Assembly (NCBI GenBank): GCA_964509885.1
Contig: CAZDZL010000007.1
Location: 33,726 to 97,725 of the forward strand
DNA length: 64,000 nucleotides
Direction of reading: 5' to 3'
DNA from: Palsa-1447 sp964509885
Lineage (GTDB): Bacteria > Verrucomicrobiota > Verrucomicrobiia > Opitutales > Opitutaceae
A program made the position numbers and the translations under genes. Position 1 is the stretch's first letter. Every line of letters begins with the position of its first letter. Below the pieces are notes generated by a model that saw only the letters and a list, made by a program, of their open reading frames with translations, did not search any database and was not told the origin of the DNA. Shown piece by piece: positions 26,360 through 35,059 of the stretch.

Positions 26360-27175
26360 TCAGAGCCTCACCTGCACGCCGACAAACGTCAGGAGCGACG
26401 TGCGCGGCCCCAGCGTGTCGAGGGCGTCGCGGCCCACGGCGAGGAGCAGCGTGGCATGCTCCGAGAGATCATAGCGGGTCCCCGCATTCAGGATGACCTC
26501 GCCATGCTGGAGGCCCTGAGACGTTGCGGCGTGGACCTCCACATCGAGTTCCCATTCCTTGGTGACATTATGGCCGAGACACACGCCTCCTATCCAGCCG
26601 CGCTTGGACGCCTCCGTGCTGAACTCGTGGCCGAAGTCCACGTTCACCGCGACGACCCCGAAGACCCTGCGCACCTCGAAGGGCAGGAGGAACGACGTGC
26701 CGTCATCGGCGGTGCCCCTGCGGTCCGAGTCGGACCCCGGGTTCGGAAATGTTACCCTCGGGAACGTGGACACCTGAAGCCCCGTCTCGCCGGCATCGTA
26801 AAAGCGCCACTTCACGGCGAGCTGCGAGTCGCTCATGCCGCCCTGCGCTGGCTCCCCGGAGCTGCGCAGCTCGTTCCAGGAGGCCTGGTAATTGAGCTGG
26901 ATCCGGTCGCCCACTCCGTAGTTGGCGTCGAGCAGAGGCAGCCCGACGAGGGTAGAACCCGGAGACCGCTCGTCGGTCCAGGCGACGTTGATCTCCACGT
27001 GCCCGTCGCCCGGCGTCCCCGGGTCGTCGGTGATCATCGGCGGGCCACCCTGGGCGCGCAGGCCCGGGGCCGCAGCGAGCGCCGCGAGCATCAGGAGTAA
27101 GAAATGGAGGCGCCCTGTTATGCTTCCATTTCGGCGCCGAACGGGCGCGCGGTAAACACCGAACTTGCGGCCCAT
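26360..27175 (-). CDS. Outer-membrane beta-barrel-like protein in operon with mntH
   Basis: 271 residues from the ATG at 27175; the signal peptide is SITGRLHFLLLMLAALAAAP, cut near LRAQ. The mature start GPPMITDDPGTPGDGHVEI resembles the N-termini of MetA-pathway-like transporters (phenol_MetA_deg type). Alternating hydrophobic strands and the C-terminal SLLTFVGVQVRL, with an aromatic/hydrophobic penultimate pattern, suggest a barrel. It follows mntH by 16 bp on the same strand, so it may pass metal ions across the outer membrane, but that is inference from position. Identification is moderate. Confidence 0.7.
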   Translation of the reverse strand: MGRKFGVYRAPVRRRNGSITGRLHFLLLMLAALAAAPGLRAQGGPPMITDDPGTPGDGHVEINVAWTDERSPGSTLVGLPLLDANYGVGDRIQLNYQASWNELRSSGEPAQGGMSDSQLAVKWRFYDAGETGLQVSTFPRVTFPNPGSDSDRRGTADDGTSFLLPFEVRRVFGVVAVNVDFGHEFSTEASKRGWIGGVCLGHNVTKEWELDVEVHAATSQGLQHGEVILNAGTRYDLSEHATLLLAVGRDALDTLGPRTSLLTFVGVQVRL

Positions 27176-27191
27176 CTGACAAGCGCCCGGC

Positions 27192-28595
27192 TCAGGCGCC
27201 CGTGAACACGTGGACGGCGTCATGGAGGGCGCCGGGCAGGCCGTAGATGTCGAGAAGCGTGATCACGACGCAGGACGACCATCCGGCGGCCAGGAGGAAG
27301 CCCCCGATCCGCCCGTCCCCCATGTGCCGCCTCGACCCCGCGAAGCAGAGGAGCGGGATCATCGCGAGCGGCAGCTGTATCGCCAGGACGACTTGGCTGA
27401 GGGTGAGCAGGTCCGTCACGCTTCCCCCGCCCCTGAGCGAGATGAGGAGAATCGCCGGGACGATCGCGCAGAGCCTCGTGATCAGGCGCCGCACCCACGG
27501 GGCGATCCTCCAGTCCATGAAACCCTCCATCACGACCTGCCCGGCAAGCGTGCCGGTGATCGTGCTGCTCTGGCCGCTGGCAAGGAGGGCGACCGCGAAG
27601 AGGAGGCTGGCCGCGACCTTGCCCACGAGAGGGGCCAGGGTCACGTAGGCGATCTGGATCCAGTCGGAGTCGGGCGCGAAGGCGATCACCTGACCGGAGG
27701 CAAGCGCGACCTTGTCGTGGCCGTAGAACACCACGGCGGCGAGGACGAGGATCGCCGAGTTGATGAGGAACGCGACCGACAGGGCGACCGTGGTGTCGAT
27801 CGTGTTGTAGCGCACGGCCCGCCGGATCGACTCGGGGTCGGCCTTGAGCTTGCGGGTCTGCACGAGCGCCGAGTGCAGGTAGAGGTTGTGCGGCATCACG
27901 GTGGCCCCGATGATGCCGATCGCGAGGTAGACAAGGTCCCTGCTGTGGAAGAAGGAGGGCAGGTCGGGGGTCAGGAGCCACCGGGCGATTTCCGGGAAGC
28001 TGGGCTGCGTCTGGGGCAGGACGAAGATCTCGATATAGTAGCAGAGCCCGATCGTCGCTATGAGGACGAAGACCAGGGCCTCGATCAGGCGCATGCCGAG
28101 GCGCTGGAGGGAGAGGAGCAGGAGCACGTCGAGCGACGTGATGATGACCGCGGCGAGCAGCGAGAGTTTGGGGAAGAGCAGGTGGAGCGCCACGGCGCTT
28201 CCGAGGACCTCGGCCATGTCGCACGCGGCGATCGCGACCTCACAGCTCAGGTAGTTGGGCCAGCGGGTCCACGCCGGCATGAAATCGCGGCAGCACTGGG
28301 CCAGATCCTTTCCCGTCACGATGCCCAGGCGCGCGGCGATGACCTGCAGGAAGATGGCCATCAGGCTGGAGAGCCCAACGACCCAGAGCAGCGTGTACTT
28401 GAACTGGGCACCCGCCTGCAGGTCGGTCGCCCAGTTGCCCGGGTCCATGTAGCCCACGCTGACGAGGAGGGCGGGGCCGGCGAAGGCCAGGTACTGGCGC
28501 CACGGGCGGGCCGAGAAGGCCGGCACCACCACGCTGCCGTGGAAACCCTCCAGGGAAATGCCCCGGGACGGGGCCTTCTCGGGCTCCGGGGTCAC
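27192..28595 (-). CDS. mntH: NRAMP-family Mn2+/Fe2+ transporter MntH
   Basis: 467 residues with about eleven membrane segments. It imports Mn2+ or Fe2+ with protons. The two metal-binding helix breaks are present: DPGN in SVGYMDPGNWATD (TM1) and MPHN in GATVMPHNLYLHS (TM6). The start is a GTG at 28595; there is no in-frame ATG that keeps the full TM1. It is divergent from an MntR/DtxR-type regulator, and a TTTGA-N4-TCAAA palindrome lies in the gap. Confidence 0.94.
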   Translation of the reverse strand: MTPEPEKAPSRGISLEGFHGSVVVPAFSARPWRQYLAFAGPALLVSVGYMDPGNWATDLQAGAQFKYTLLWVVGLSSLMAIFLQVIAARLGIVTGKDLAQCCRDFMPAWTRWPNYLSCEVAIAACDMAEVLGSAVALHLLFPKLSLLAAVIITSLDVLLLLSLQRLGMRLIEALVFVLIATIGLCYYIEIFVLPQTQPSFPEIARWLLTPDLPSFFHSRDLVYLAIGIIGATVMPHNLYLHSALVQTRKLKADPESIRRAVRYNTIDTTVALSVAFLINSAILVLAAVVFYGHDKVALASGQVIAFAPDSDWIQIAYVTLAPLVGKVAASLLFAVALLASGQSSTITGTLAGQVVMEGFMDWRIAPWVRRLITRLCAIVPAILLISLRGGGSVTDLLTLSQVVLAIQLPLAMIPLLCFAGSRRHMGDGRIGGFLLAAGWSSCVVITLLDIYGLPGALHDAVHVFTGA

Positions 28596-28647
28596 GCTCG
28601 GTGGTTGATGGGCAGAATTAATGGTTGCGGCATATAGAAATATCCTT

Positions 28648-28661
28648 TTTGAGTCGTCAAA
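28648..28661. promoter_or_regulatory. Candidate MntR operator
   Basis: TTTGAGTCGTCAAA is an inverted repeat with arms TTTGA/TCAAA and spacer GTCG, in the AT-rich 112 bp between mntH and the DtxR/MntR-type gene. A further repeated CAAAATA (28664-28670 and 28681-28687) follows. Placed by context; not matched to a known consensus base by base. Confidence 0.5.
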
Positions 28662-28707
28662 GACAAAATACGTTTGTTTTCAAAATAGATCCTCGTTTCC
28701 CTAAGCC

Positions 28708-29367
28708 ATGCCGACGAGCACCGTCGAAAACTACCTCAAGGCGATACTCGTGCGCTCCTCCGACGCGGGCTCGATCGTGTCCACGGGCGCGCTGGCCGAG
28801 GCGCTCGGCGTCACGCCGGGGACGATCACCACGATGGTGAAGTCGATGGCGTCGCGCGGCCTGCTGGAGCACCAGCCCCGCGAGGGGGTCCGCCTAACTC
28901 CCGAGGGGCGGGCCCACGCCCTCGCGGTCGTGCGCAAGCACCGGCTGGTGGAGACCTTCCTCGTGCAGGTGCTGAAGATGGACTGGAAGGAGGTCCATGA
29001 GGACGCCGAGGCCCTCGAGCACGCCATCTCGGACCGGGTCCTTCTTCGCATCGACGCCATCCTCGGCCATCCCGCCACGGACCCGCACGGCGACCCGATT
29101 CCGAGCCGCAAGTCGCCGCTCCTCGACCGCGGCAAGGGCGTCACGCTGGCCAACTGCGAGGCGCAGAGGCCGCTCAAGGTGGAACGCATCCTGGACCAGA
29201 GCCCTCCCTTCCTGGAGTTCATTCAGCGGACGGGACTCAAGCCGGGGGCCCGCGTCAGGGTCAGGGAGCGCGACCCCGCGAGCGGCGTCGTCCGCTGCGA
29301 GCTAAAGGAGGGGGAGGCCACGCTCGGCCTCCCCGAGGCCGCGAAGATCGAGGTCAGGGTTTCCTGA
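28708..29367 (+). CDS. mntR: DtxR/MntR-family metal-dependent regulator
   Basis: 219 residues. The N-terminal winged helix has SVTKM-like TPGTITTMVKSMASRG. The metal-binding dimerisation domain has VHEDAEALEHAISDRVLLRI, and a C-terminal SH3/FeoA-like domain covers about residues 140-219 (GLKPGARVRVRERDPASG). The length and SH3 domain are nearer to DtxR/IdeR than to the short Bacillus MntR. Its place next to mntH makes manganese the likely effector. Probably represses mntH from the shared gap. Confidence 0.9.
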   Translation: MPTSTVENYLKAILVRSSDAGSIVSTGALAEALGVTPGTITTMVKSMASRGLLEHQPREGVRLTPEGRAHALAVVRKHRLVETFLVQVLKMDWKEVHEDAEALEHAISDRVLLRIDAILGHPATDPHGDPIPSRKSPLLDRGKGVTLANCEAQRPLKVERILDQSPPFLEFIQRTGLKPGARVRVRERDPASGVVRCELKEGEATLGLPEAAKIEVRVS

Positions 29368-29377
29368 GCGGGCCCGC

Positions 29378-29974
29378 CTATTTCACCTCGAAGGGGAAAT
29401 AGTCGTGGTAGAGGACGATCTTGAAGTCGGCCGTGTCCTTCACGTAGCACCTGACATCGTAGCTTCCCGGCGTGAGGTAGACGCCGAGGCCCGAGTCATA
29501 GTGGCCGCGGGCGTCAGTCCTTACTATGAGGAAATCGTAGTATCTCTCCTTCTCGTTGCCCGGCACCGGCGAGGCGAGAAGGCTGTTGCCCGCCCTTGCG
29601 GGGTTCCCGTTCAGGGTGAGGATGTAATCGTGTTCGGGCTGGAGGTTCTCGAGAGAGATGCGGCAGGCAAGGCCTCCGGGAAAGGCGGGATGAAATTGGA
29701 TCGTGCCCCGGGTCTGTGCGCTCACTGTCTTTCCCCATTCGGGGGGGTTGACGAGGTCCAGCGCGCGCTCAAGCGGCGCTTTCCGGGCCACATCCGCCCT
29801 GAAGGACTCAAGGAAGGCGAGACGGCCGGCATCCTTTGGTATCGCCTGGGCGGAGCCCGAATCGATGGCGTAGGCCTCCTTCTCGCCGAAAACCACCGAC
29901 TCTCCCGCGTGGAGACCGGCGCCGACGAGCAGAAGCGGGATGGTGAGGAGTAGTTTCAATGGGGCGCGGCCCAC
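29378..29974 (-). CDS. Secreted protein of unknown function
   Basis: 198 residues from a GTG at 29974, chosen because GGAG lies 5 nt before it and the result is a clean signal peptide (LKLLLTIPLLLVGAGLHAGE). A GTG at 30031 is also open. The mature protein contains a beta-rich C-terminal half (FKIVLYHDYFPFEVK end; YDSGLGVYLTPGSYDVRCYV). I do not recognise a family. It is 59 bp downstream of the histidine kinase gene and is probably the last gene of the signalling operon. Confidence 0.7.
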   Translation of the reverse strand: MGRAPLKLLLTIPLLLVGAGLHAGESVVFGEKEAYAIDSGSAQAIPKDAGRLAFLESFRADVARKAPLERALDLVNPPEWGKTVSAQTRGTIQFHPAFPGGLACRISLENLQPEHDYILTLNGNPARAGNSLLASPVPGNEKERYYDFLIVRTDARGHYDSGLGVYLTPGSYDVRCYVKDTADFKIVLYHDYFPFEVK

Positions 29975-30033
29975 CCTGGCTCCGGGCCATGTTAGGTGCA
30001 ATCCAAAGCCGGCCGTGCGGGGTGGCCTCACGG

Positions 30034-31398
30034 TCAGTCCTGGTGGGGAAGCGTCAGCCGGAACGTGGTGCCCTCGTGCCCCGTGGAGAGAAGCACGAGC
30101 TCCGCGCCGATCTGGCGGGCCATCAGCTGGCTGATCGCCAGCCCGAGGCCGGAGCCCCCGGCCCGGCCGCTGCGGCCGGGCTTGAAGAGTTGCTTTTGGA
30201 CGGATTCGGGGATGCCCGAGCCCTCGTCGCGCACCGTAAGCACGGTGGCCCAGCCCGTGTCGACCAGAGACACGAGCACGCTGCGGCCCTTTCCGGTCGC
30301 TGCGATCGCGTTCTGGAGGAGGTTGCTCGCGATCAGGCAGAGGAGGCTGCCCCTGTGGCTGTCGAGCATGGCGTCAAAGCCCTCGCCCACGTTGAGCACG
30401 ACCCCCTTTTCGGCCGCGGGGGCCTTGTTCGACTCGCGGATGGTCTTGGCGAGCTCATGGCCCGTGAGCTCGTAGCTCGTGTTGGCGCTCGCGTCGCTCA
30501 GGAGCGCGATGGTCTCGCGGATCATGGTCTGGAGCCGATCGGTGTAGCCGGCCGCCGAGTCCCACGCCGGATTCGAGGGATCCACCTCGCGGCTCGCGAC
30601 CACGGCCCGCAGGCCCTCCACGGATCCCTGGAGGCCGTGGATGAGGTGGGAAGTGATCTGGCCGACCGCCGACGCCTTGGTGGCGAGGGTCAGGTCGAAG
30701 TTGGCGCGGGTGAGCCTCTCGTTGCGCTCCGCTATGATCCGCTGGGCGCGCTGGACGCTCAGCGTGGCCGCGGCCATGACGGCGGCGATCAGCACGGCGC
30801 CCACGAGAAGGGTGACGGTGGTCTGGCGGTTGATCCGCTCGTCGATGATGGCCAGCTCGTTCGAGAGGGGCCGTGCGTCGATGAAGTAGCGCACAAACCC
30901 GCGCACCTGCGCGCCGGGGCCCGGCAAGGGCAGCGGCAGCAGCACCTCGAGCACCGGGGCCTGCCTCTGCTCCGGGGCCACACCCGAGAAATACTTGTCC
31001 AGGGGGAAGGAGGGATGGTACCGGCTGATCGGGGCGCCGGCCTCGAGCTTCAGGTAGTCGTCGGTCGGCAGCTCCACGAAAAGCTGGTTCGAGGGCACGG
31101 ATTCGATCGTGTTCCCATCGCGGTCGAAGACCGCGACCGCCAGCATGCCCTTCTGCCGGGCGCTCTTCAGGAGGGCGGTGAGGGGCGCCTGGGAATTCGA
31201 CGGCCCGCCGGTGTCGCTGTCGGAGACCTGCTGCAGGGCCATGGGGTAGAGGACCGCGGCGTCCCTCTCGATGATCTTCAGGTGGATCTCGTTGCGAAGG
31301 TCGGAGCGGAACCAGATGACGAGCGCGGCGAAGATGATGACGAGCAGGACTCCCGTGGAGACGGCGCCGATCGAGTATCTGGGGGTTGGCCTTGGCAT
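30034..31398 (-). CDS. Sensor histidine kinase, membrane-bound
   Basis: 454 residues from the ATG at 31398. Two membrane segments (about residues 10-30 and 200-220) flank a periplasmic sensor part of about 165 residues. The H-box reads ASAVGQITSHLIHGLQG, an unusual form of the AHELNQP type. The ATPase domain shows NLLQNAI (N box), DEGSGIP (G1) and GSGLGLAIS (G2). It lies 26 bp after a secreted coiled-coil protein gene and in one operon with the NtrC-type response regulator at 33163-34557, which should be its partner. The signal sensed is unknown. Confidence 0.9.
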   Translation of the reverse strand: MPRPTPRYSIGAVSTGVLLVIIFAALVIWFRSDLRNEIHLKIIERDAAVLYPMALQQVSDSDTGGPSNSQAPLTALLKSARQKGMLAVAVFDRDGNTIESVPSNQLFVELPTDDYLKLEAGAPISRYHPSFPLDKYFSGVAPEQRQAPVLEVLLPLPLPGPGAQVRGFVRYFIDARPLSNELAIIDERINRQTTVTLLVGAVLIAAVMAAATLSVQRAQRIIAERNERLTRANFDLTLATKASAVGQITSHLIHGLQGSVEGLRAVVASREVDPSNPAWDSAAGYTDRLQTMIRETIALLSDASANTSYELTGHELAKTIRESNKAPAAEKGVVLNVGEGFDAMLDSHRGSLLCLIASNLLQNAIAATGKGRSVLVSLVDTGWATVLTVRDEGSGIPESVQKQLFKPGRSGRAGGSGLGLAISQLMARQIGAELVLLSTGHEGTTFRLTLPHQD

Positions 31399-31424
31399 CG
31401 GGTGCTTCTCGCGGGGCCGCGGCG

Positions 31425-33053
31425 TCAATTGATTTTCTCCCCAGCGGGAAGCGGCAGGTCCAGTTGCTCAACCCCCGCGTCGAAGAGGATCCGGCGCTGG
31501 CCTGCGGACAGCCCGGGCGTGAGGACGGCGGCCTGGTAGTCCCTGTACTTGTTCCAGATCTCCTGCTTCTGGCGCGCATCCTCGAAGTCCCTCATGAGGT
31601 CATTGATCGACTTCCTGTCCGTGCGCCCGTTTGTCGACCTCTCGTACTCCGCGAGCGCCTCCCGGATGCCGTTCTCCTCCTTGCCCAGCGCGTCGATCAG
31701 CTCGCTCTGCATCCGGTCAAACTCGCTGACCGTGACCCGCAGCTCGGTGGACTGCACCTCGGTCTTGCTCGATCCGTCGTGCATCCACGCCAGCGCTCCG
31801 GCGACCGGATCGCCCTGGGCCGGCCCCTGGGAACCGCCGTCGGCCTTCGCCACCGGCGTGGGCGCGGCGAGCATGGAGCGGAGTTTCCTCAGGAGCTCCA
31901 CTTTGTGGGCCCGGTAGGTGGCGATTCGCGCGGTCAGGTCGGGCGGAAGCGAGCCGGCGGAGGGCGGACCGGGCGGGTTCGGAAGGTCCGCGAGGCCGCG
32001 GCGGATGTCCTCGGCCATCGCCTCAAGCCGCGCAAAGCGGGGCGCCTGGGCGGAAGCCAGGTTCGCCATGACGTCCGTCCGGGAGCCGCTTGTGAGTTCC
32101 TGGCTGCTCCGAAGCGCCTCGCGGATGCCGGCAACGAGGCGCTTTCGCTCGGAGGTGTAGTCGTCGATCTTCCGGCTCAGGGCCTCCGGCAGGTCGAGCG
32201 GGACGCGTATTCGGGCGGGCTCGGGCGAGAAGTGCAGGAGCCTGAATCCGGGAGTCGGCACTTCCGCCGGTTCCCGGGCGGCGTTTCCGATGTCGATGGA
32301 TTCGGCGAAGAGCAGGTGCCGCTGGTCGGGGGAGAGTCCCTCCTGGTAGTAGGCCACGCCCCGGAGTGCGTCGGCCTCGAGCCGCCTCGCGGTGGGATCC
32401 GTCGGCGCGTCATCGGCGGCGCGCGCCCTCCAGTCCGGCTTCTCCGTCAGGTCGGTGAACTCAACCGGCACGCCCATGAGCCGGATCTGCCTCAGCTCCG
32501 AGCGGATATTCTCGGCCATCACGTCCAGCTCCGCGATTCGGGGCGCCTGCTGCGCGGCGAGGGCGGCCAGCTGGGCGGCCCGCGACGGGGGGTCGGCGTC
32601 CTTCAGCGCCAGGATCCGCAGGCGCAGCTCGGCCTGTCGCGCGACCTTCGCGTCGCGGTAGGCCAGGATCTGCACCCGCTGCCCCTTCGACAGCTCGCCG
32701 TAGGCGAGGCGCACGCCGAGGAACGGGTAGAAAATGTCGCCCACGAAGCCCGACAGCTCCGGGTCCGCGGCCGGACCGGAATCCAGGGGGGCCAGCACCG
32801 GAATCTCCGACTCGAGCGGCGGGGGCGCAGGCGGGAAGAACACGAACGCGTGCACGTCCCTGGGATCGTGCGAGAGCACATAGTGCTGCGTGAAGTCGCT
32901 CATGAACCGGAGCCGGTCAAACCGGTCGCTGGCCCAGTAGGGAAGGTCGGGGCCGGTCGAGCTGGGCACCACGCCCAGAGAGCTGGAGCTCCGCTGCGCC
33001 ATCGCGGCGGGGCCCAGCAGGCAGGCGACCAGCAGCGCGAGGCACCGCCTCAT
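31425..33053 (-). CDS. Secreted coiled-coil protein of the signalling operon
   Basis: 542 residues from the ATG at 33053 with signal peptide MRRCLALLVACLLGPAAMA. The protein is mainly helical. A motif recurs: LSKGQRVQILAYRDA, LSPDQRHLLFAESID and, at the very end, LSAGQRRILFDAGVEQLDLP. This recalls the LTxxQ-type repeats of periplasmic stress adaptors, but I do not claim homology. Two segments beginning QQAPRIAELDVMAENIRSEL and AQAPRFARLEAMAEDIRRGL are also clear internal duplicates. The gene lies between the response regulator (110 bp upstream) and the kinase (26 bp downstream), so it may feed the kinase. Confidence 0.8.
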   Translation of the reverse strand: MRRCLALLVACLLGPAAMAQRSSSSLGVVPSSTGPDLPYWASDRFDRLRFMSDFTQHYVLSHDPRDVHAFVFFPPAPPPLESEIPVLAPLDSGPAADPELSGFVGDIFYPFLGVRLAYGELSKGQRVQILAYRDAKVARQAELRLRILALKDADPPSRAAQLAALAAQQAPRIAELDVMAENIRSELRQIRLMGVPVEFTDLTEKPDWRARAADDAPTDPTARRLEADALRGVAYYQEGLSPDQRHLLFAESIDIGNAAREPAEVPTPGFRLLHFSPEPARIRVPLDLPEALSRKIDDYTSERKRLVAGIREALRSSQELTSGSRTDVMANLASAQAPRFARLEAMAEDIRRGLADLPNPPGPPSAGSLPPDLTARIATYRAHKVELLRKLRSMLAAPTPVAKADGGSQGPAQGDPVAGALAWMHDGSSKTEVQSTELRVTVSEFDRMQSELIDALGKEENGIREALAEYERSTNGRTDRKSINDLMRDFEDARQKQEIWNKYRDYQAAVLTPGLSAGQRRILFDAGVEQLDLPLPAGEKIN

Positions 33054-33162
33054 CGCGGCCCGGGACACCTGCAGGCAGCCACCCGAACGGGCCTCGCCGC
33101 GCGGGACGGCCGCAGCCGGGACTCTCTTTTCGGGATCGGTCTGCACGGGCGCGCGGGGGCCT

Positions 33163-34557
33163 CTACTCCCGGTTTTTTTGGCCACTCAGGCGATACCGCA
33201 GGAATTCACGCGTGACGCCCAGGCGCCGCGCCGTCGCGGAGATGTTATGGCTCGTCTCCCGAAGGACCTCCTCGACGAGGTCGGTGATCACGGTGTCGAT
33301 CGAGAACCCGTCGTCCGGGACCCTCCAGACCGGGTTGCGCCACCCCGCGGCCGCGGGAGGCGGCAGGTCGCCGAGGCTCTCGAAGTCGAGCTGCGGCCCG
33401 CGGGCAAAGATGACCTCGCGCTCGATCGCATGGGCGAGCTCCCTCGCGTTGCCCGGCCAGCGCTGGGCGGCCAGGCGCGCCCTGCCCGCGGGGGAGATGG
33501 ACAGGTCCTTCAGCCGGTGCCTCCGGGCGATCCGCTCCAGCATGTGCTTTCCCAGGAGGAAAATGTCCGCCCCGCGCTCCCTGAGCGGCGGCAGCGAGAT
33601 GTGCAGGAGATGGAGGCGGTGGTACAGGTCCGGCCGGAATTCGCCGGCCTCCGCCAACTCGGCCAGAGGCTCGTTGGACGCGGCGATGAGGCGCACGTCC
33701 ACGCGGATCTCCTTGTTCGCGCCCAGGCGGCGGATCGAGCGGTCCTCGACGGCGGTCAGCACCTTGGCCTGGATGGAGCCGGAGAGGGTCCCGATGTCGT
33801 CGAGGAAGAGCGTGCCCCCGTCGGCCGCCTCGAACAGGCCGATCCTCGCGGTCCGGGCATCCGTGAATGCGCCGCGCTCGTGCCCAAAGAGCTCGGACTC
33901 GGCCAGCGTCTCGGGAAGGGCCGCGCAGTTGACCTTGATGAACGGCCGCTGGCCGCGCGGACCCTGCCGGTGAAGCCAGCCAGCGATGAGGCTCTTCCCC
34001 GTCCCCGTCTCGCCCTCGATCAGGATGGGGGGAAGGCTCTTCTCCAGCCGCCGCTCCGTGGCGAGTATCATGTCCAGCTTGGCCCGGACACCCGCGAGGC
34101 TCTCGCCGAAGAAGAGCTCATCCGCGCTTCCGGCCAGGCTCCCGGCGCGGAACTCGTCCCGGCGTGCCATACCCCGCTTTTCGCGGCAGCGCATGAAGGC
34201 GAGCGGAAGCTCCTCCGGCTCGAAGGGCTTTGAGAGGTAATCGCCCGCGCCCTGGCGCATGGCCTCGACGGCCTCTTTTATCCCGCCGAAGGCCGTCATC
34301 ACGACGACGCCCGTGTTTTCCGAGAACGCCCCCTCCCGCAGAAGCTCGAGCGCATCCCCGTCCGGCAGGTGCAGGTCGACCAGGGCAAAGTCGAAGCGGA
34401 GCCCCGACAGGGCCTTGCGGGCCTCGGCGACCGTCGAGACCTCCGTCACCTCGGCTTCCAGGCCGCGCAGGTGCGCGACGAGCCGGCGGCGCAGAACGGC
34501 ATCGTCCTCCAGGAGCAGAACTTCGCAGCCGGAAGGCGGGTCGGTATCAACGGCCAT
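33163..34557 (-). CDS. NtrC-family sigma-54-dependent response regulator
   Basis: 464 residues. The receiver domain has the phosphoacceptor Asp61 (FALVDLHLPDG) and Lys110 (YLSKPFEP). The AAA+ domain has Walker A GETGTGKS, the sigma-54 loop as GAFTDA, and Walker B GGTLFLDDIG. The Fis-type HTH at the C-terminus is NISATARRLGVTREFLRYRL. GAFTDA differs from the classic GAFTGA by one residue, a change seen in working activators. It is first in the minus-strand operon with the secreted protein and kinase, and is divergent from the sigma-54-promoted TonB operon, its most likely target. Confidence 0.95.
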   Translation of the reverse strand: MAVDTDPPSGCEVLLLEDDAVLRRRLVAHLRGLEAEVTEVSTVAEARKALSGLRFDFALVDLHLPDGDALELLREGAFSENTGVVVMTAFGGIKEAVEAMRQGAGDYLSKPFEPEELPLAFMRCREKRGMARRDEFRAGSLAGSADELFFGESLAGVRAKLDMILATERRLEKSLPPILIEGETGTGKSLIAGWLHRQGPRGQRPFIKVNCAALPETLAESELFGHERGAFTDARTARIGLFEAADGGTLFLDDIGTLSGSIQAKVLTAVEDRSIRRLGANKEIRVDVRLIAASNEPLAELAEAGEFRPDLYHRLHLLHISLPPLRERGADIFLLGKHMLERIARRHRLKDLSISPAGRARLAAQRWPGNARELAHAIEREVIFARGPQLDFESLGDLPPPAAAGWRNPVWRVPDDGFSIDTVITDLVEEVLRETSHNISATARRLGVTREFLRYRLSGQKNRE

Positions 34558-35059
34558 GGACCGGCAATGCGAGCACCGCGCGTGGGAGCATCAACACTAA
34601 TCGCCGTTTCCGCGCCGGGGGCTCCGTTGCGCGGGTTGGTTGGCTACATCCAATCCGGGGTCGCCGCGCTCCCGAGCAGCGGGTGCGCGCAACCATCCCT
34701 GGGGCGGCCGGTGGTCTGCGGGCACGCGGCGAAAATTGCTACCGTCTTCGCCCAAGCATGTTAGGGTGGGTTCCCGACGCGTGGCACGGGGCGTGCAAGG
34801 GCGTTCCGTCGGCGCGTACCCACGCCTGTCAAAGTTTCCCTTCCTTTGATACTTACCCACCCATTCCTGTATATCCCAGGGCCATCGCGAGAGGCGGAGA
34901 CGAACCACTTCGGTCTTGCTGTGATGGACCCGCGAGCGCTGGATTTTTGGAATAGGTCCCCGCGGGGCGTTGGCGGCACAGAGATCCGGCACAACACCCT
35001 TCCTTTGCTTTCACCGAACCCGTAAGTCGCTAAACCCAGCGTCCGCTTCCCAGCCCCAT
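34558..35059. other. Divergent control region between the signalling and TonB operons
   Basis: 502 bp with no convincing gene. It holds one near-consensus sigma-54 promoter pointing right (34782-34797) and, upstream of it, about 220 bp where activator sites would be expected. I see no unambiguous inverted repeats. About 250 bp separate the predicted start of transcription from the first ATG at 35060, an unusually long leader. Confidence 0.6.
34782..34797 (+). promoter_or_regulatory. Sigma-54 (-24/-12) promoter of the TonB operon
   Basis: TGGCACGGGGCGTGCA matches the consensus TGGCACG-N4-TTGCW at all but one position (G in place of the first T of TTGC), with the invariant GG and GC at the correct 10-bp spacing. 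It faces the DUF3450 gene. A sigma-54 activator gene is the divergent neighbour. Confidence 0.75.
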
